Below, one piece after another: positions 1-6,974 of a DNA stretch of 64,000 nucleotides (the stretch's first letter is position 1; each line of letters begins with the position of its first letter). The position numbers and the translations under genes were made by a program. The notes below the pieces were generated by a model that was not told the DNA's origin, did not search any database, and saw only the letters and a program-made list of their open reading frames with translations. Source of the stretch: Pelagicoccus enzymogenes (GTDB lineage Bacteria > Verrucomicrobiota > Verrucomicrobiia > Opitutales > Opitutaceae); NCBI RefSeq assembly GCF_014803405.1, contig NZ_JACYFG010000042.1:1-64000 (forward strand). Direction: 5' to 3'.

Positions 1-11
1 GAGCAACTGTG

Positions 12-944
12 TCACTGAGCAAGCTGTAAGTTAAGTTTTTTGAACAGGCTTTGTATGTGTATGAGCATCTTCCTCATTCCAGCGACGATGGCGCACTTGT
101 ACGGCTTGCCCTTGTCCCTGAGCTTCTGGACGTAAGGTCTTATCACTTCGTTGTGCACCGCAGCAGTTTTGGTCGCCATGTAGAGGCACCGTCTGACTTT
201 GGCTCTACCCTCTTGGATGCGTCTTTTCTTCTTGGTCTTTCCGCTGTCGTCGTTGAAGGGGGCGATTCCAGCCAAGGCGACGATCTGGTTCCTGTTGAGG
301 GACTCGATCTCGCTGAGGTGCGCGAGCAGGGTCCAAGCCGTGACTTCGCCCACGCCGCAGACCGAGAGGGCGATGCCTTGCTGGGAGCGCATCTTCGCGT
401 CGCTTTGGACGAGCTCCCTGATGTCCTCTTCGATCGTCTCAAGCTCGTTCTGCACGATCGCGATCATGCGCTCGATGGATGGGTGGATGAGAGGATCGCT
501 GTTTTGCCGCCGGTTTTTCTCGCGGCTTAGCTGTTCGCTCAGATGGCTTCTGCGGTCGAGCAGGGCGGCGAGCTGCTGGCGTTTTTCGCAGGGAGGCGTT
601 TGGGGTCGTATGTTCTTCTCTTTCGCGAAGTTGCGAATCATGCGCGCGTCGATGGGGTCGGTCTTTGCCTTGACCCCCTCGCTCTTGGCGTAGTGTCGCA
701 CTCGAGCCGGGTTGACCCTGGCGAAGGGGAGGCCCTTGGCGAGGAGTTGCTGCATGAGGATTCGCTCGTATCCGCCGGTCGCCTCGAAGACGGCCAAGGG
801 CGTCTTGAAGGTGGCGATGTGGTCGGTCAGCTCGCTAAGGGCGTCTGCTTTGTTGGATACGCTGAAACTTCGCTTGTCGCTGAGCGCTTCAAGTGTATCT
901 TTCGATATGTCGATTGCGATAATGTCGTATTCGGTGGGATTCAT
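12..944 (-). CDS. IS110-family transposase (DEDD type)
   Basis: This 310-residue protein is a DEDD transposase that moves an IS110-family element by site-specific recombination. The N-terminal domain carries the acidic residues expected of the RuvC-like fold: the first Asp in AIDISKD, a Glu in VFEATGGYE, and the Asp pair in KTDPIDAR. The C-terminal half has the Transposase_20 signature around GVGEVTAWTLLAHLSEI and ALAGIAPFNDDSGK. The frame stays open far upstream to about 1433, but the ATG at 944 begins the conserved fold, so the upstream part is taken as noncoding left end of the element. Length fits the family (about 310-350 residues). The stop codon lies 12 bases from the window edge, so the far end of the element is not visible. 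The protein looks intact. Confidence 0.9.
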   Translation of the reverse strand: MNPTEYDIIAIDISKDTLEALSDKRSFSVSNKADALSELTDHIATFKTPLAVFEATGGYERILMQQLLAKGLPFARVNPARVRHYAKSEGVKAKTDPIDARMIRNFAKEKNIRPQTPPCEKRQQLAALLDRRSHLSEQLSREKNRRQNSDPLIHPSIERMIAIVQNELETIEEDIRELVQSDAKMRSQQGIALSVCGVGEVTAWTLLAHLSEIESLNRNQIVALAGIAPFNDDSGKTKKKRRIQEGRAKVRRCLYMATKTAAVHNEVIRPYVQKLRDKGKPYKCAIVAGMRKMLIHIQSLFKKLNLQLAQ

Positions 945-1240
945 GGCTTGTATCTGTCTTGTAGAGGTGAGCTCGCGTCTTTGATGACGGGCTCTTTCAA
1001 CTGTTTGATATCCAAGCCAGGTCGCTTCGAGGGATCGCTGCTCAGCGCTGAGCTCGCTCAATGAGGGCTCCGGACGCAGATTGATCTCACTCGAAACGCG
1101 TTCGGACCGGTGGCCGCCGGTTCGAACGATCCTGGCATCCTCTGAAAATGCCATTTGCAGAGGGCTTTTCGAGCCCTTCCTCCGACGAGTTATGGACTCA
1201 TTCTCGGAAGGGCTCAAAAAGCTGGAAATCAATGGTGGGG
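945..1240 (-). mobile_element. Noncoding end of the IS110 element, candidate bridge-RNA region
   Basis: The stretch upstream of the transposase holds no convincing gene but two strong inverted repeats. The first has 11-base arms at 1100-1110 and 1117-1127 with one G-T mismatch. The second has 16-base arms at 1165-1180 and 1206-1221 with one mismatch. IS110-group elements are known to encode a structured bridge RNA in the noncoding end upstream of the transposase, so this is the expected place for one. Which hairpin belongs to the element, and where the element ends, cannot be decided from one copy. Confidence 0.45.
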
Positions 1241-1374
1241 AACCTACAAGGACGCAGAGGGCACTGAGGTCTTTGAAATTTGTGGGGACTTGTGTACCGG
1301 AGCGACACCAAGGAGACATGGTTAAGGGGTAGGGCTGGTTTTGTTGAGGCTTGGGCGTGCGAGGCTTTTGACGC

Positions 1375-1403
1375 TTGACGGGTATATTCTTAGGGTATAT
1401 ACC
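1375..1403 (+). promoter_or_regulatory. vapBC promoter with 7-bp inverted-repeat operator
   Basis: TTGACG at 1375-1380 is a good -35 box. A TATACC/TATATA -10 lies at 1396-1403, giving a spacer of 15-17 bases depending on which hexamer is used. Perfect 7-base arms GGTATAT (1381-1387) and ATATACC (1397-1403) fill the spacer and -10, 7 bases before the antitoxin start. An operator in this position is what autoregulation by a VapB/VapBC complex requires. Confidence 0.6.
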
Positions 1404-1410
1404 ATTCGCC

Positions 1411-1641
1411 ATGAAAGCAGCTAAGATCTTCATGAACGGCCGTAGTCAAGCGGTTCGTCTACCCAAGGAATTTCGCTTCGAGGGTAAAAGCGTTTTTCTG
1501 AAGCGAGTCGGCAAGTCTGTTGTTATCGTGCCTGAGCAGGGAGGTTGGGAATCGTTCCGAGAGGGCGCTTGCGATTTCGGTGAGGATTTCCTAGCCGAGC
1601 GCAACCAACCTGAGGCGTTTGATGAGAGGGAATCGTTTTGA
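1411..1641 (+). CDS. vapB: VapB antitoxin (AbrB/SpoVT type)
   Basis: This 76-residue antitoxin neutralises the adjacent PIN-domain toxin and probably represses the operon. The N-terminal half has the AbrB/SpoVT DNA-binding pattern: KIFMNGRSQAVRLPKEFRF, then a beta-rich KRVGKSVVIVP segment. The acidic, disordered-looking C-terminus (residues 55-76) is where such antitoxins bind the toxin. ATG 1411 is preferred over a start further upstream because it lies just after the palindromic operator and begins the conserved domain. The stop overlaps the toxin start (TTGA), so the two are translationally coupled. Confidence 0.88.
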   Translation: MKAAKIFMNGRSQAVRLPKEFRFEGKSVFLKRVGKSVVIVPEQGGWESFREGACDFGEDFLAERNQPEAFDERESF

Positions 1642-2045
1642 AGTATCTGTTGGATACGAACATTTGCATCTACACTATCAGGCACCGCCCAGAGGAGGTC
1701 TTTCGCCGCGTCGAGGCATGCCGTATTGGTGATATCGGCATCTCCTCCATGACCTATTCCGAATTGTGCTACGGCGTATCCAAGAGTCAGGTCGTGAGAA
1801 GAAACCGCGCGGCTCTCGAACGGTTCGTTGCTCCTCTGGAGATTTTGGAATTTGGAGTGGAGGCAGCTTTGGCGTATGGAGAGGTTCGAGCTGCGCTAGA
1901 AAAAAAGGGGTCACCCATTGGTCCGATGGATCTTCTGATTGGGGCCCATGCCTTGGCTGCCGGCTGCGTTCTTGTCACCAACAACACCCGTGAATTCGAA
2001 CGAATTCCTGAATTGAAAGTAGAAGATTGGGTAGCGGCTGGTTAA
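1638..2045 (+). CDS. vapC: VapC toxin, PIN-domain ribonuclease
   Basis: This 135-residue PIN-domain protein is a Mg2+-dependent RNase toxin. The acidic residues of the active site are visible: Asp in YLLDTNICIY, Glu in TYSELCYG, Asp in GPMDLLIGAHA, and the LVTNNTREF segment at the fourth position. It starts with TTG, overlapping the TGA of the antitoxin by three bases; the weak start and coupling would keep toxin below antitoxin. Length is typical. The module sits next to an IS110 element in an unstable-looking region. Confidence 0.9.
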   Translation: MKYLLDTNICIYTIRHRPEEVFRRVEACRIGDIGISSMTYSELCYGVSKSQVVRRNRAALERFVAPLEILEFGVEAALAYGEVRAALEKKGSPIGPMDLLIGAHALAAGCVLVTNNTREFERIPELKVEDWVAAG

Positions 2046-2257
2046 ACCGTTGGGTGTTTTGAATCGCAGCGGGTACGTTCCCCTCTCACGCATGCCGTTT
2101 CCTGATATCCCGGACTCGATTGAAGTCCTGCCTGCGTGGCAGTGGATGTTGCGGCATTGATCCGTTGCATCAACCATCGGAGATTAGATTCGCGATCAAA
2201 GATCACAGATTACCGATCCCCTATCACCGATCCGCCGGATGCGGTTTCATGCGGTTT

Positions 2258-2341
2258 CCCGCTTCCTTGCCCGCCATGGTCATGGGGATGTAGCGGAAGT
2301 AATCTTTGACGCAGAGGATCTTGAGCATCTTGGCATCGGTC
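2258..2341 (-). pseudogene. Coding remnant, copy A
   Basis: On the minus strand the block encodes a fragment containing MLKILCVKDYFRYI and a following AGKEAG. A second block at 3789-3872 (copy B) encodes a related fragment with MLETLGSRDYFRYI and SGKGAG. The two have the same length, no indels, and conserved DYFRYI. Many differences fall at third codon positions, which suggests both come from a real gene. I do not recognise the parent family. Confidence 0.45.
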
Positions 2342-2465
2342 TCGGCCAGTAGCTTGGGAGGTCCAGAAGAAGGGACTGACTCGACCGGACTTGCTCCCTT
2401 TGCGATGGGAGCATCCTGCTGTCGGCACCTCTGGCTCATGAGGCTCTATGTATCAGGTTGTTTAT

Positions 2466-2494
2466 GCAAATTGGAATCGTGATTTCCAATTTGC
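2466..2494. promoter_or_regulatory. Perfect 11-bp inverted repeat upstream of the ATPase
   Basis: Arms GCAAATTGGAA (2466-2476) and TTCCAATTTGC (2484-2494) are exact reverse complements with a 7-base spacer, 37 bases before the ATPase start at 2532. It is AT-rich with no T-tract, so it looks more like a protein-binding operator than a terminator. Confidence 0.5.
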
Positions 2495-2531
2495 TTTGAC
2501 GAGCAGTCGATTTTCGCTTCCGGTGGGGGCT

Positions 2532-3698
2532 ATGATTGAGAGAGCGATTACTGGGCTTTTGCGAAGACGCTTGGAGGAGTTGCCAGCGGTTGTCTTGCTA
2601 GGGCCGCGACAGTGTGGCAAATCGACCTTGGCGTAGGCACTGATCGCGGAAAGAGGCAAGTCGTTGTATCTCGATTTGGAGCGTCCGTCCGACTTGAGAA
2701 AACTCGAGGAAGCCGATGCTTGTTTGGAGCGTTACGCCGCTGAAATGGTATGCCTCGACGAGGTGCAGCGCGTTCCGGAGTTGTTCGCGACCTTGCGTAG
2801 CTTGATCGATGACAATCGCAAGCCCGGCAGGTTCTTCTTGCTTGGTTCGGCTTCGAGGGATCTGATTCGCCAGTCCTCGGAGACGCTCGCAGGTCGGGTC
2901 GGTTTCCTCGAGCTGACGCCGCTCCTGGTCGATGAGGTCGGAAGCGACGATCTCGATCGTCTCTGGGTTCGGGGAGGGTTCCCCGATAGCTTTCTCGCTC
3001 GCACGGAAGAAGCCAGCTTTGATTGGCGATTTGATTTTATTGCGTCCTTTCTGGAGCGCGATTTGCCGCAGCTGGGTTTCAACTACCCTGCGGAGAACAT
3101 GCGTCGCTTTTGGACGATGTGCGCCCACATGCACGGTCAGGCCTTCAATGCTTCTCAGCTGGGGTCTTCTCTGGGCGTTTCTCACCACACGGCTCGAAGC
3201 TATGCTGAGCTGCTTTCGCAGAGCTTCGCCTTGCGCTTGTTGCGTCCGTTCGAGGCCAACGTGAAAAAGCGTCTGGTCAAAACGCCTAAGCTCTACGTGC
3301 GCGATTCGGGGGTTCTGCATGCTTTGTTGTCTATCGACGACTTCGACGCGCTTTTTGGGCACCCGATCATGGGAGCGTCGTGGGAGGGGTTTGTTGTCGA
3401 GTCGATACTGCCTCGCCTAAAGCCTGCCGTGGAAGCTTCCTACTACCGTTCAGCGAGCGGCGACGAAATCGACCTCGTGCTTTCTCGAGGAGACAAGCGT
3501 ATTGCGATCGAGTGCAAGGCGTCGAAGGCACCCAAGCTGACAGCAGGGAGCAAGCGATCAATGGATGTGGTGCAAGCAGAGCGGGCCTATGTCGTGGCTC
3601 CGGTAGACGAGCGATATCTCGTTGGCGACGGTTGGACGGCTTTGCCGATCGGAGCCCTGCTGATTGAGTTGCGGGAGCTTGGATATCTAGCCTATTGA
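2532..3698 (+). pseudogene. DUF4143-type AAA ATPase, interrupted by in-frame TAG
   Basis: The product would be a 388-residue ATPase of the AAA_14/DUF4143 family, whose members carry an N-terminal P-loop domain and a C-terminal nuclease-like DUF4143 domain; their role is unknown. The Walker A motif GPRQCGKST is at residues 24-32 and a Walker B-like MVCLDEVQRVP follows. The C-terminal half has the family pattern (LYVRDSGVLHALL, then YYRSASGDEIDLVL and IAIECKAS, a PD-(D/E)XK-like D...ExK). Codon 35, just after the P-loop, is TAG (2634-2636), and the reading frame resumes without shift. CAG to TAG is the simplest cause. No long product can be made unless the stop is suppressed, translation restarts near 2664, or the base is a sequencing error. 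Confidence 0.8.
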
Positions 3699-3788
3699 CG
3701 AGAGGGGCTGAGACCAAGCTCTGAGATTCGCAATAACAGATCACCGACTTGTCACGCCGTAGTTCACGAAGGCGGATCCGCCCGATCT

Positions 3789-3872
3789 CCCGCTCCCTTG
3801 CCCGATATGGTCAAAAGGATGTAGCGGAAGTAGTCCCTACTGCCGAGGGTTTCGAGCATCTGGGTATCGGTT
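3789..3872 (-). pseudogene. Coding remnant, copy B
   Basis: This is the partner of the block at 2258-2341: the same 84-base length, the same orientation, and an open frame on the minus strand with DYFRYI conserved. It lies directly downstream of the last gene of the polysaccharide operon. It may be the tail of an operon gene eroded after duplication. The two copies bracket the broken ATPase gene. Family unknown. Confidence 0.45.
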
Positions 3873-3881
3873 GAGAATTGT

Positions 3882-4718
3882 TTAGTCGCATCGCTCCCAA
3901 ACAGTGCAGAATAGGGAGCCGTCGGATAGCTTTAGCTCTTTGTCACTTGGAGAGGTTCGTTCCAAGGAGGCTTTCCAGATGATGGTTCTTCCCTCGGCGG
4001 AGTCGTAGAACGCTCCTGGGTAGGGGTGGGTGACGGCACGAACGAGAGCGTGAGCTTGCTTGCAGGTCATCGAAGCGTCGATTCTTCCGTCTTCAGGTTT
4101 TCGACCGGGCCACTCGGTGGCGAGTCGGTTGTCTTGAGGCGTGAGCTCAGCGGTTCCGTCAATGAGCAGTGGCAGGATGCGACTCAGAACGGCATAGTGG
4201 GCTTTAGTCGCTTGTTCGTAGAGCATGCGTGCATCGGTTTCCTCGGAGAGTGGGATCTCCCACTGGTCGATGATGGGCCCGGTATCGACGCCTTCGTCGA
4301 GCTTGAAAAGCGTGACGCCGGTCTTTTCTAGGCCCTTGAGAATAGCCCAAGGGATGGCAGCTCGACCGCGCCCCTGTGGTAGGAGTGTAGGATGAATGCC
4401 GATACAACCCAGGTTTGGAGCGTTGAGGATCTCGGGCTTAGCGATTTGCGACCAACCGATGATGAAGAGCCAGTCAATCTCTGCGTCCTTGATCGCTTGT
4501 ATCGATTCCGGATCATTTATATTCCGAATTTTGGTGATCGGAATCGAACGTTCCTCGCAGAATGCGTCGATGTAGACGCGGCCTGACTTGCTCTTCGCCA
4601 TGTTGTCTTTGAGCGTGATGGCGATATCTAGAGTCGCTCCCGCATCGTAAATGGCCTTCATGCACTCGAGTCCGAGCTCGACGCAAGTGACGAATCCTAA
4701 CTTTCGGTTTTTTGGCAT
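3882..4718 (-). CDS. Formyltransferase-family protein, atypical active site
   Basis: This 278-residue member of the formyltransferase fold (methionyl-tRNA/sugar N-formyltransferase superfamily) is the last gene of the polysaccharide operon, so a nucleotide-sugar or lipid-linked amino sugar is the probable substrate. The start at 4718 gives a TGATG overlap with the preceding sugar-transferase gene; a longer frame from 4817 would run into that gene. The loop IHPTLLPQGRGR (residues 108-119) has the catalytic His (H109), and DEGVDTGPII supplies the conserved Asp. The Asn that normally stands two residues before this His is Gly107. It may therefore transfer another acyl group or work differently. 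A C-terminal Fmt-like domain is suggested by ASMTCKQAHALVRAVTHPYPGAF. Confidence 0.8.
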   Translation of the reverse strand: MPKNRKLGFVTCVELGLECMKAIYDAGATLDIAITLKDNMAKSKSGRVYIDAFCEERSIPITKIRNINDPESIQAIKDAEIDWLFIIGWSQIAKPEILNAPNLGCIGIHPTLLPQGRGRAAIPWAILKGLEKTGVTLFKLDEGVDTGPIIDQWEIPLSEETDARMLYEQATKAHYAVLSRILPLLIDGTAELTPQDNRLATEWPGRKPEDGRIDASMTCKQAHALVRAVTHPYPGAFYDSAEGRTIIWKASLERTSPSDKELKLSDGSLFCTVWERCD

Positions 4719-5290
4719 CAGTAGGCTGGCGGTGGTTTTAGTACGTATCCGAAAGTTCGGAGAACAATTTTCAAGTCCATCATCAATGATAATTCGTTTC
4801 GGTATTTGGCGTCCCACTTCACCTTTTCGCCCTCAGGCATGTTTTCGTACGAGTTCACTTGGGCTAGCCCTGTTAGGCCGGGTCGAATATCGTAGACACC
4901 AGCTTCAGTTCGCGATTTGACCAACTCGATTTGGCTGGCGAGAGCTGGACGAGGACCTATCAGGGACATGGTCCCGCAAAGGATGTTGAAGAGCTGTGGA
5001 AGCTCGTCGAGGTTCGTCCGGCGGATGAATCGCCCGACTTTTGTGATTCGAAGCTTCTTCGCTTCTCGAGAGGAGACATCCCCAGTGCCGTTGGGCATGC
5101 TGCGGAACTTGAAAATGGTGAATTCCCTGCCGTTTAAGCCGACGCGCTTTTGTCGAAAGATAGCGGGTGAACCGTCCTCGATGTAGATCGCGATTGCCGT
5201 GAGCAAGATAATCGGCGCGAGTATGATTATGGCGCACAGGGCGAATAGAATGTCGCCTAGGCGTTTCAAGTAGTTGCCGTAGATCTTCAT
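4718..5290 (-). CDS. Undecaprenyl-phosphate sugar-phosphate transferase
   Basis: This 190-residue bacterial sugar transferase (PF02397, the short PglC/WcaJ-C-terminal type) loads the first sugar phosphate of the repeat unit on undecaprenyl phosphate at the inner membrane. One N-terminal membrane segment (about residues 10-34) is followed by the conserved FRQKRVGLNGREFTIFKFRSM, RRTNLDELPQLFNIL, SLIGPRPAL and RPGLTGLAQV motifs. The start at 5290 overlaps the deacetylase stop as ATGA and is preferred over the much longer open frame that runs through that gene. Upstream LmbE and epimerase genes suggest it uses a modified UDP-HexNAc. Confidence 0.93.
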   Translation of the reverse strand: MKIYGNYLKRLGDILFALCAIIILAPIILLTAIAIYIEDGSPAIFRQKRVGLNGREFTIFKFRSMPNGTGDVSSREAKKLRITKVGRFIRRTNLDELPQLFNILCGTMSLIGPRPALASQIELVKSRTEAGVYDIRPGLTGLAQVNSYENMPEGEKVKWDAKYRNELSLMMDLKIVLRTFGYVLKPPPAY

Positions 5291-5967
5291 GAAATGACGG
5301 AAAAAACAGTTTGGAATGCCTCGCATGGGCCTAAACCTGATTCGGCTCCCCTCAGAGCCGCTTGTGCCTTGATGGCCTCCTCCGAGCGTGGGTGAGGGTA
5401 GGGGCGCATTACGCCTCGGTAGGCTTTCATTGCGGCGATCTTTTTGTCGAGGAAACCGGAAACGGGAAAGTATGAATTTGCGAAAAACGCTGGAGCTGCT
5501 GTGGGAAAGCTCCAATCCGTGGAGGATAGGATTTCCATAAAGTGCAATGCCGTGAGCTGGGGAACGTTTGGTCGGCGTTGGCAGAGTCTCGCTGCGGCTT
5601 GGCAGGCCCGCGAGACGTGCAGATGGTCGTTGTTCAGATCGCTTGGGTGGTGCGTGAAGATTGTGTCCGCTTGAGTCTCCTCGATGGCAGCTTCGATGAA
5701 TTGTACGAGGTCGAGGTGCGGAACGGTGTTCAGCTTGATGTTTGGAAAGTCGCCCCAGATGGGCGCGGGCATGCCTAGGATGTCGTGAGCTTTGTGGGTG
5801 TCGTCGATGAGTTCCGATTGACCGGGATGCCCTTTGCGTGCGGCTGCGTTGCCAGACAGAATGCAGCTCCGTACTGGAATGCCTTTCGCGCTCAATGCTG
5901 CAGCGGTCGCGCCGCAGCCGAGGGTTTCGTCGTCAGGGTGAGCTACTACTATCAGTACGGAATTCAT
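5287..5967 (-). CDS. PIG-L/LmbE-family N-deacetylase
   Basis: This 226-residue zinc-dependent deacetylase belongs to the LmbE/PIG-L family. The metal-binding AHPDDE motif is at residues 9-14 and the second His cluster is in FTHHPSDLNNDH. Members remove acetyl groups from GlcNAc-containing compounds. Between an epimerase/reductase and the sugar-phosphate transferase, it probably deacetylates a nucleotide- or lipid-linked HexNAc, giving a free amine that the last gene of the operon could acylate. No signal peptide or membrane segment is seen, so it should be cytoplasmic. ATGA overlaps at both ends. Confidence 0.9.
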   Translation of the reverse strand: MNSVLIVVAHPDDETLGCGATAAALSAKGIPVRSCILSGNAAARKGHPGQSELIDDTHKAHDILGMPAPIWGDFPNIKLNTVPHLDLVQFIEAAIEETQADTIFTHHPSDLNNDHLHVSRACQAAARLCQRRPNVPQLTALHFMEILSSTDWSFPTAAPAFFANSYFPVSGFLDKKIAAMKAYRGVMRPYPHPRSEEAIKAQAALRGAESGLGPCEAFQTVFSVIS

Positions 5968-6974
5968 GAGTCTGTTTTTTGAAATGTTTTCGCTATGCCC
6001 TCGCTGAGAGTGAATGGGGGGCTCCAGGAGGCATCTGCTTTAAAAGACGCGTTGCACGCTTGCAGCGAGGACTGAAGTTTGTCGAGGGAATAGGAGTCGA
6101 CACCTGTTGATATATTGAGGTGGGATTTGGCAAAGTCGCCCATCGAAACGATGGCTTTTAGGGTCCAAGCAGGCGGAGTGAAGATTGCCTTCTTTTGGCC
6201 TCTGGCAGCTGCGATTTCCTTTACCAGTCCAGCGGTAGAAACGCTCTGGTCGTCGCAAACGATGTAGCACTTTTTGGATACGGATGAGCATGTGAGGCAG
6301 GATTCGATGGCACTGATTAGGTTCTCAACATACAGAAATGAGCGCTTGTTCTTGAAGGCTCCGAAAGGCAGTGGAATGGGAATGCTGATTAGCCTTGCGA
6401 TGCGTTGCATGTTTCCAGGGTTTCCAGGGCCGTAGATGAGAGTCGGTCTTAGGGCTACCCAATCAGTGTGGTCCTGCCCTTGTAAGGCGCTTTCTATGAG
6501 CCTTTCTGCTTCCAGCTTGCTCTTGCCGTAGGGCGTTGATGGAGCCTCTGGGGTATCTGAGTCAATGACGCTGGAACTTTCGGATTTGATCGCGGCGATC
6601 GAGCTAATGAAAACCAAGCGTTTCACCTTGGCTTGTTTCGCTGCTTTGGCAATCGCCTCCGAAGGAATTGCATTGGCCTGCATATAGTCCTTTTCCGTCA
6701 GCTCAGTGTCTCCAATTTGGTGTGCAAGCGCCGCGAGATGGATTACATAGTCGACTCCTAAGAGGAGCTTTTCCCAAGCCTCTTGTGAGCAGGAATCAGT
6801 TATACGTATCCATTCTAGCTCAGTCGAGCTTTCGGATGGAGGTGCTGGTGTCCTATGGGTGCATCGTAGTTTGTAACCTTTTCCGATGAATGACTTGATG
6901 AGGTTTGTTCCTAGAAAGCCCGTAGCTCCGGTGACGAGAATGCAGGGCATCGAGGCGTTGTCGTCTGTTGTCAT
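5964..6974 (-). CDS. NAD-dependent epimerase/4-ketoreductase (SDR)
   Basis: This 336-residue extended short-chain dehydrogenase acts on a nucleotide sugar. The cofactor loop GATGFLGTN lies near the N-terminus and the catalytic YGKSK (YxxxK) follows a Ser-containing FISSIAA strand. Similar proteins in O-antigen operons act as UDP-HexNAc 4-epimerases or reduce a 4-keto-6-deoxy intermediate (WbpV/WbpK-like). The start at 6974 gives an ATGA overlap with the upstream heparinase-like gene. It is followed by the deacetylase and sugar-phosphate transferase, a usual order for making and loading the first sugar. The exact substrate cannot be told. Confidence 0.85.
   Translation of the reverse strand: MTTDDNASMPCILVTGATGFLGTNLIKSFIGKGYKLRCTHRTPAPPSESSTELEWIRITDSCSQEAWEKLLLGVDYVIHLAALAHQIGDTELTEKDYMQANAIPSEAIAKAAKQAKVKRLVFISSIAAIKSESSSVIDSDTPEAPSTPYGKSKLEAERLIESALQGQDHTDWVALRPTLIYGPGNPGNMQRIARLISIPIPLPFGAFKNKRSFLYVENLISAIESCLTCSSVSKKCYIVCDDQSVSTAGLVKEIAAARGQKKAIFTPPAWTLKAIVSMGDFAKSHLNISTGVDSYSLDKLQSSLQACNASFKADASWSPPFTLSEGIAKTFQKTDS

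Larger units (their letters stand above)
2046..2531. other. Gene-poor stretch with a degenerate coding remnant and a palindrome
   Basis: This 486-base gap holds no intact gene. From about 2180 there is a run resembling a dispersed repeat also seen near 26215-26255. At 2258-2341 there is an 84-base block, open on the minus strand, whose protein-level relative lies at 3789-3872. At 2466-2494 there is a perfect 11-bp inverted repeat. Confidence 0.6.

Noticed and set aside
945-1433. 163-residue N-terminal extension of the IS110 transposase frame
   Set aside because: It matches no known domain, lies outside the conserved fold, overlaps strong hairpins, and runs into the divergent vapBC promoter region.
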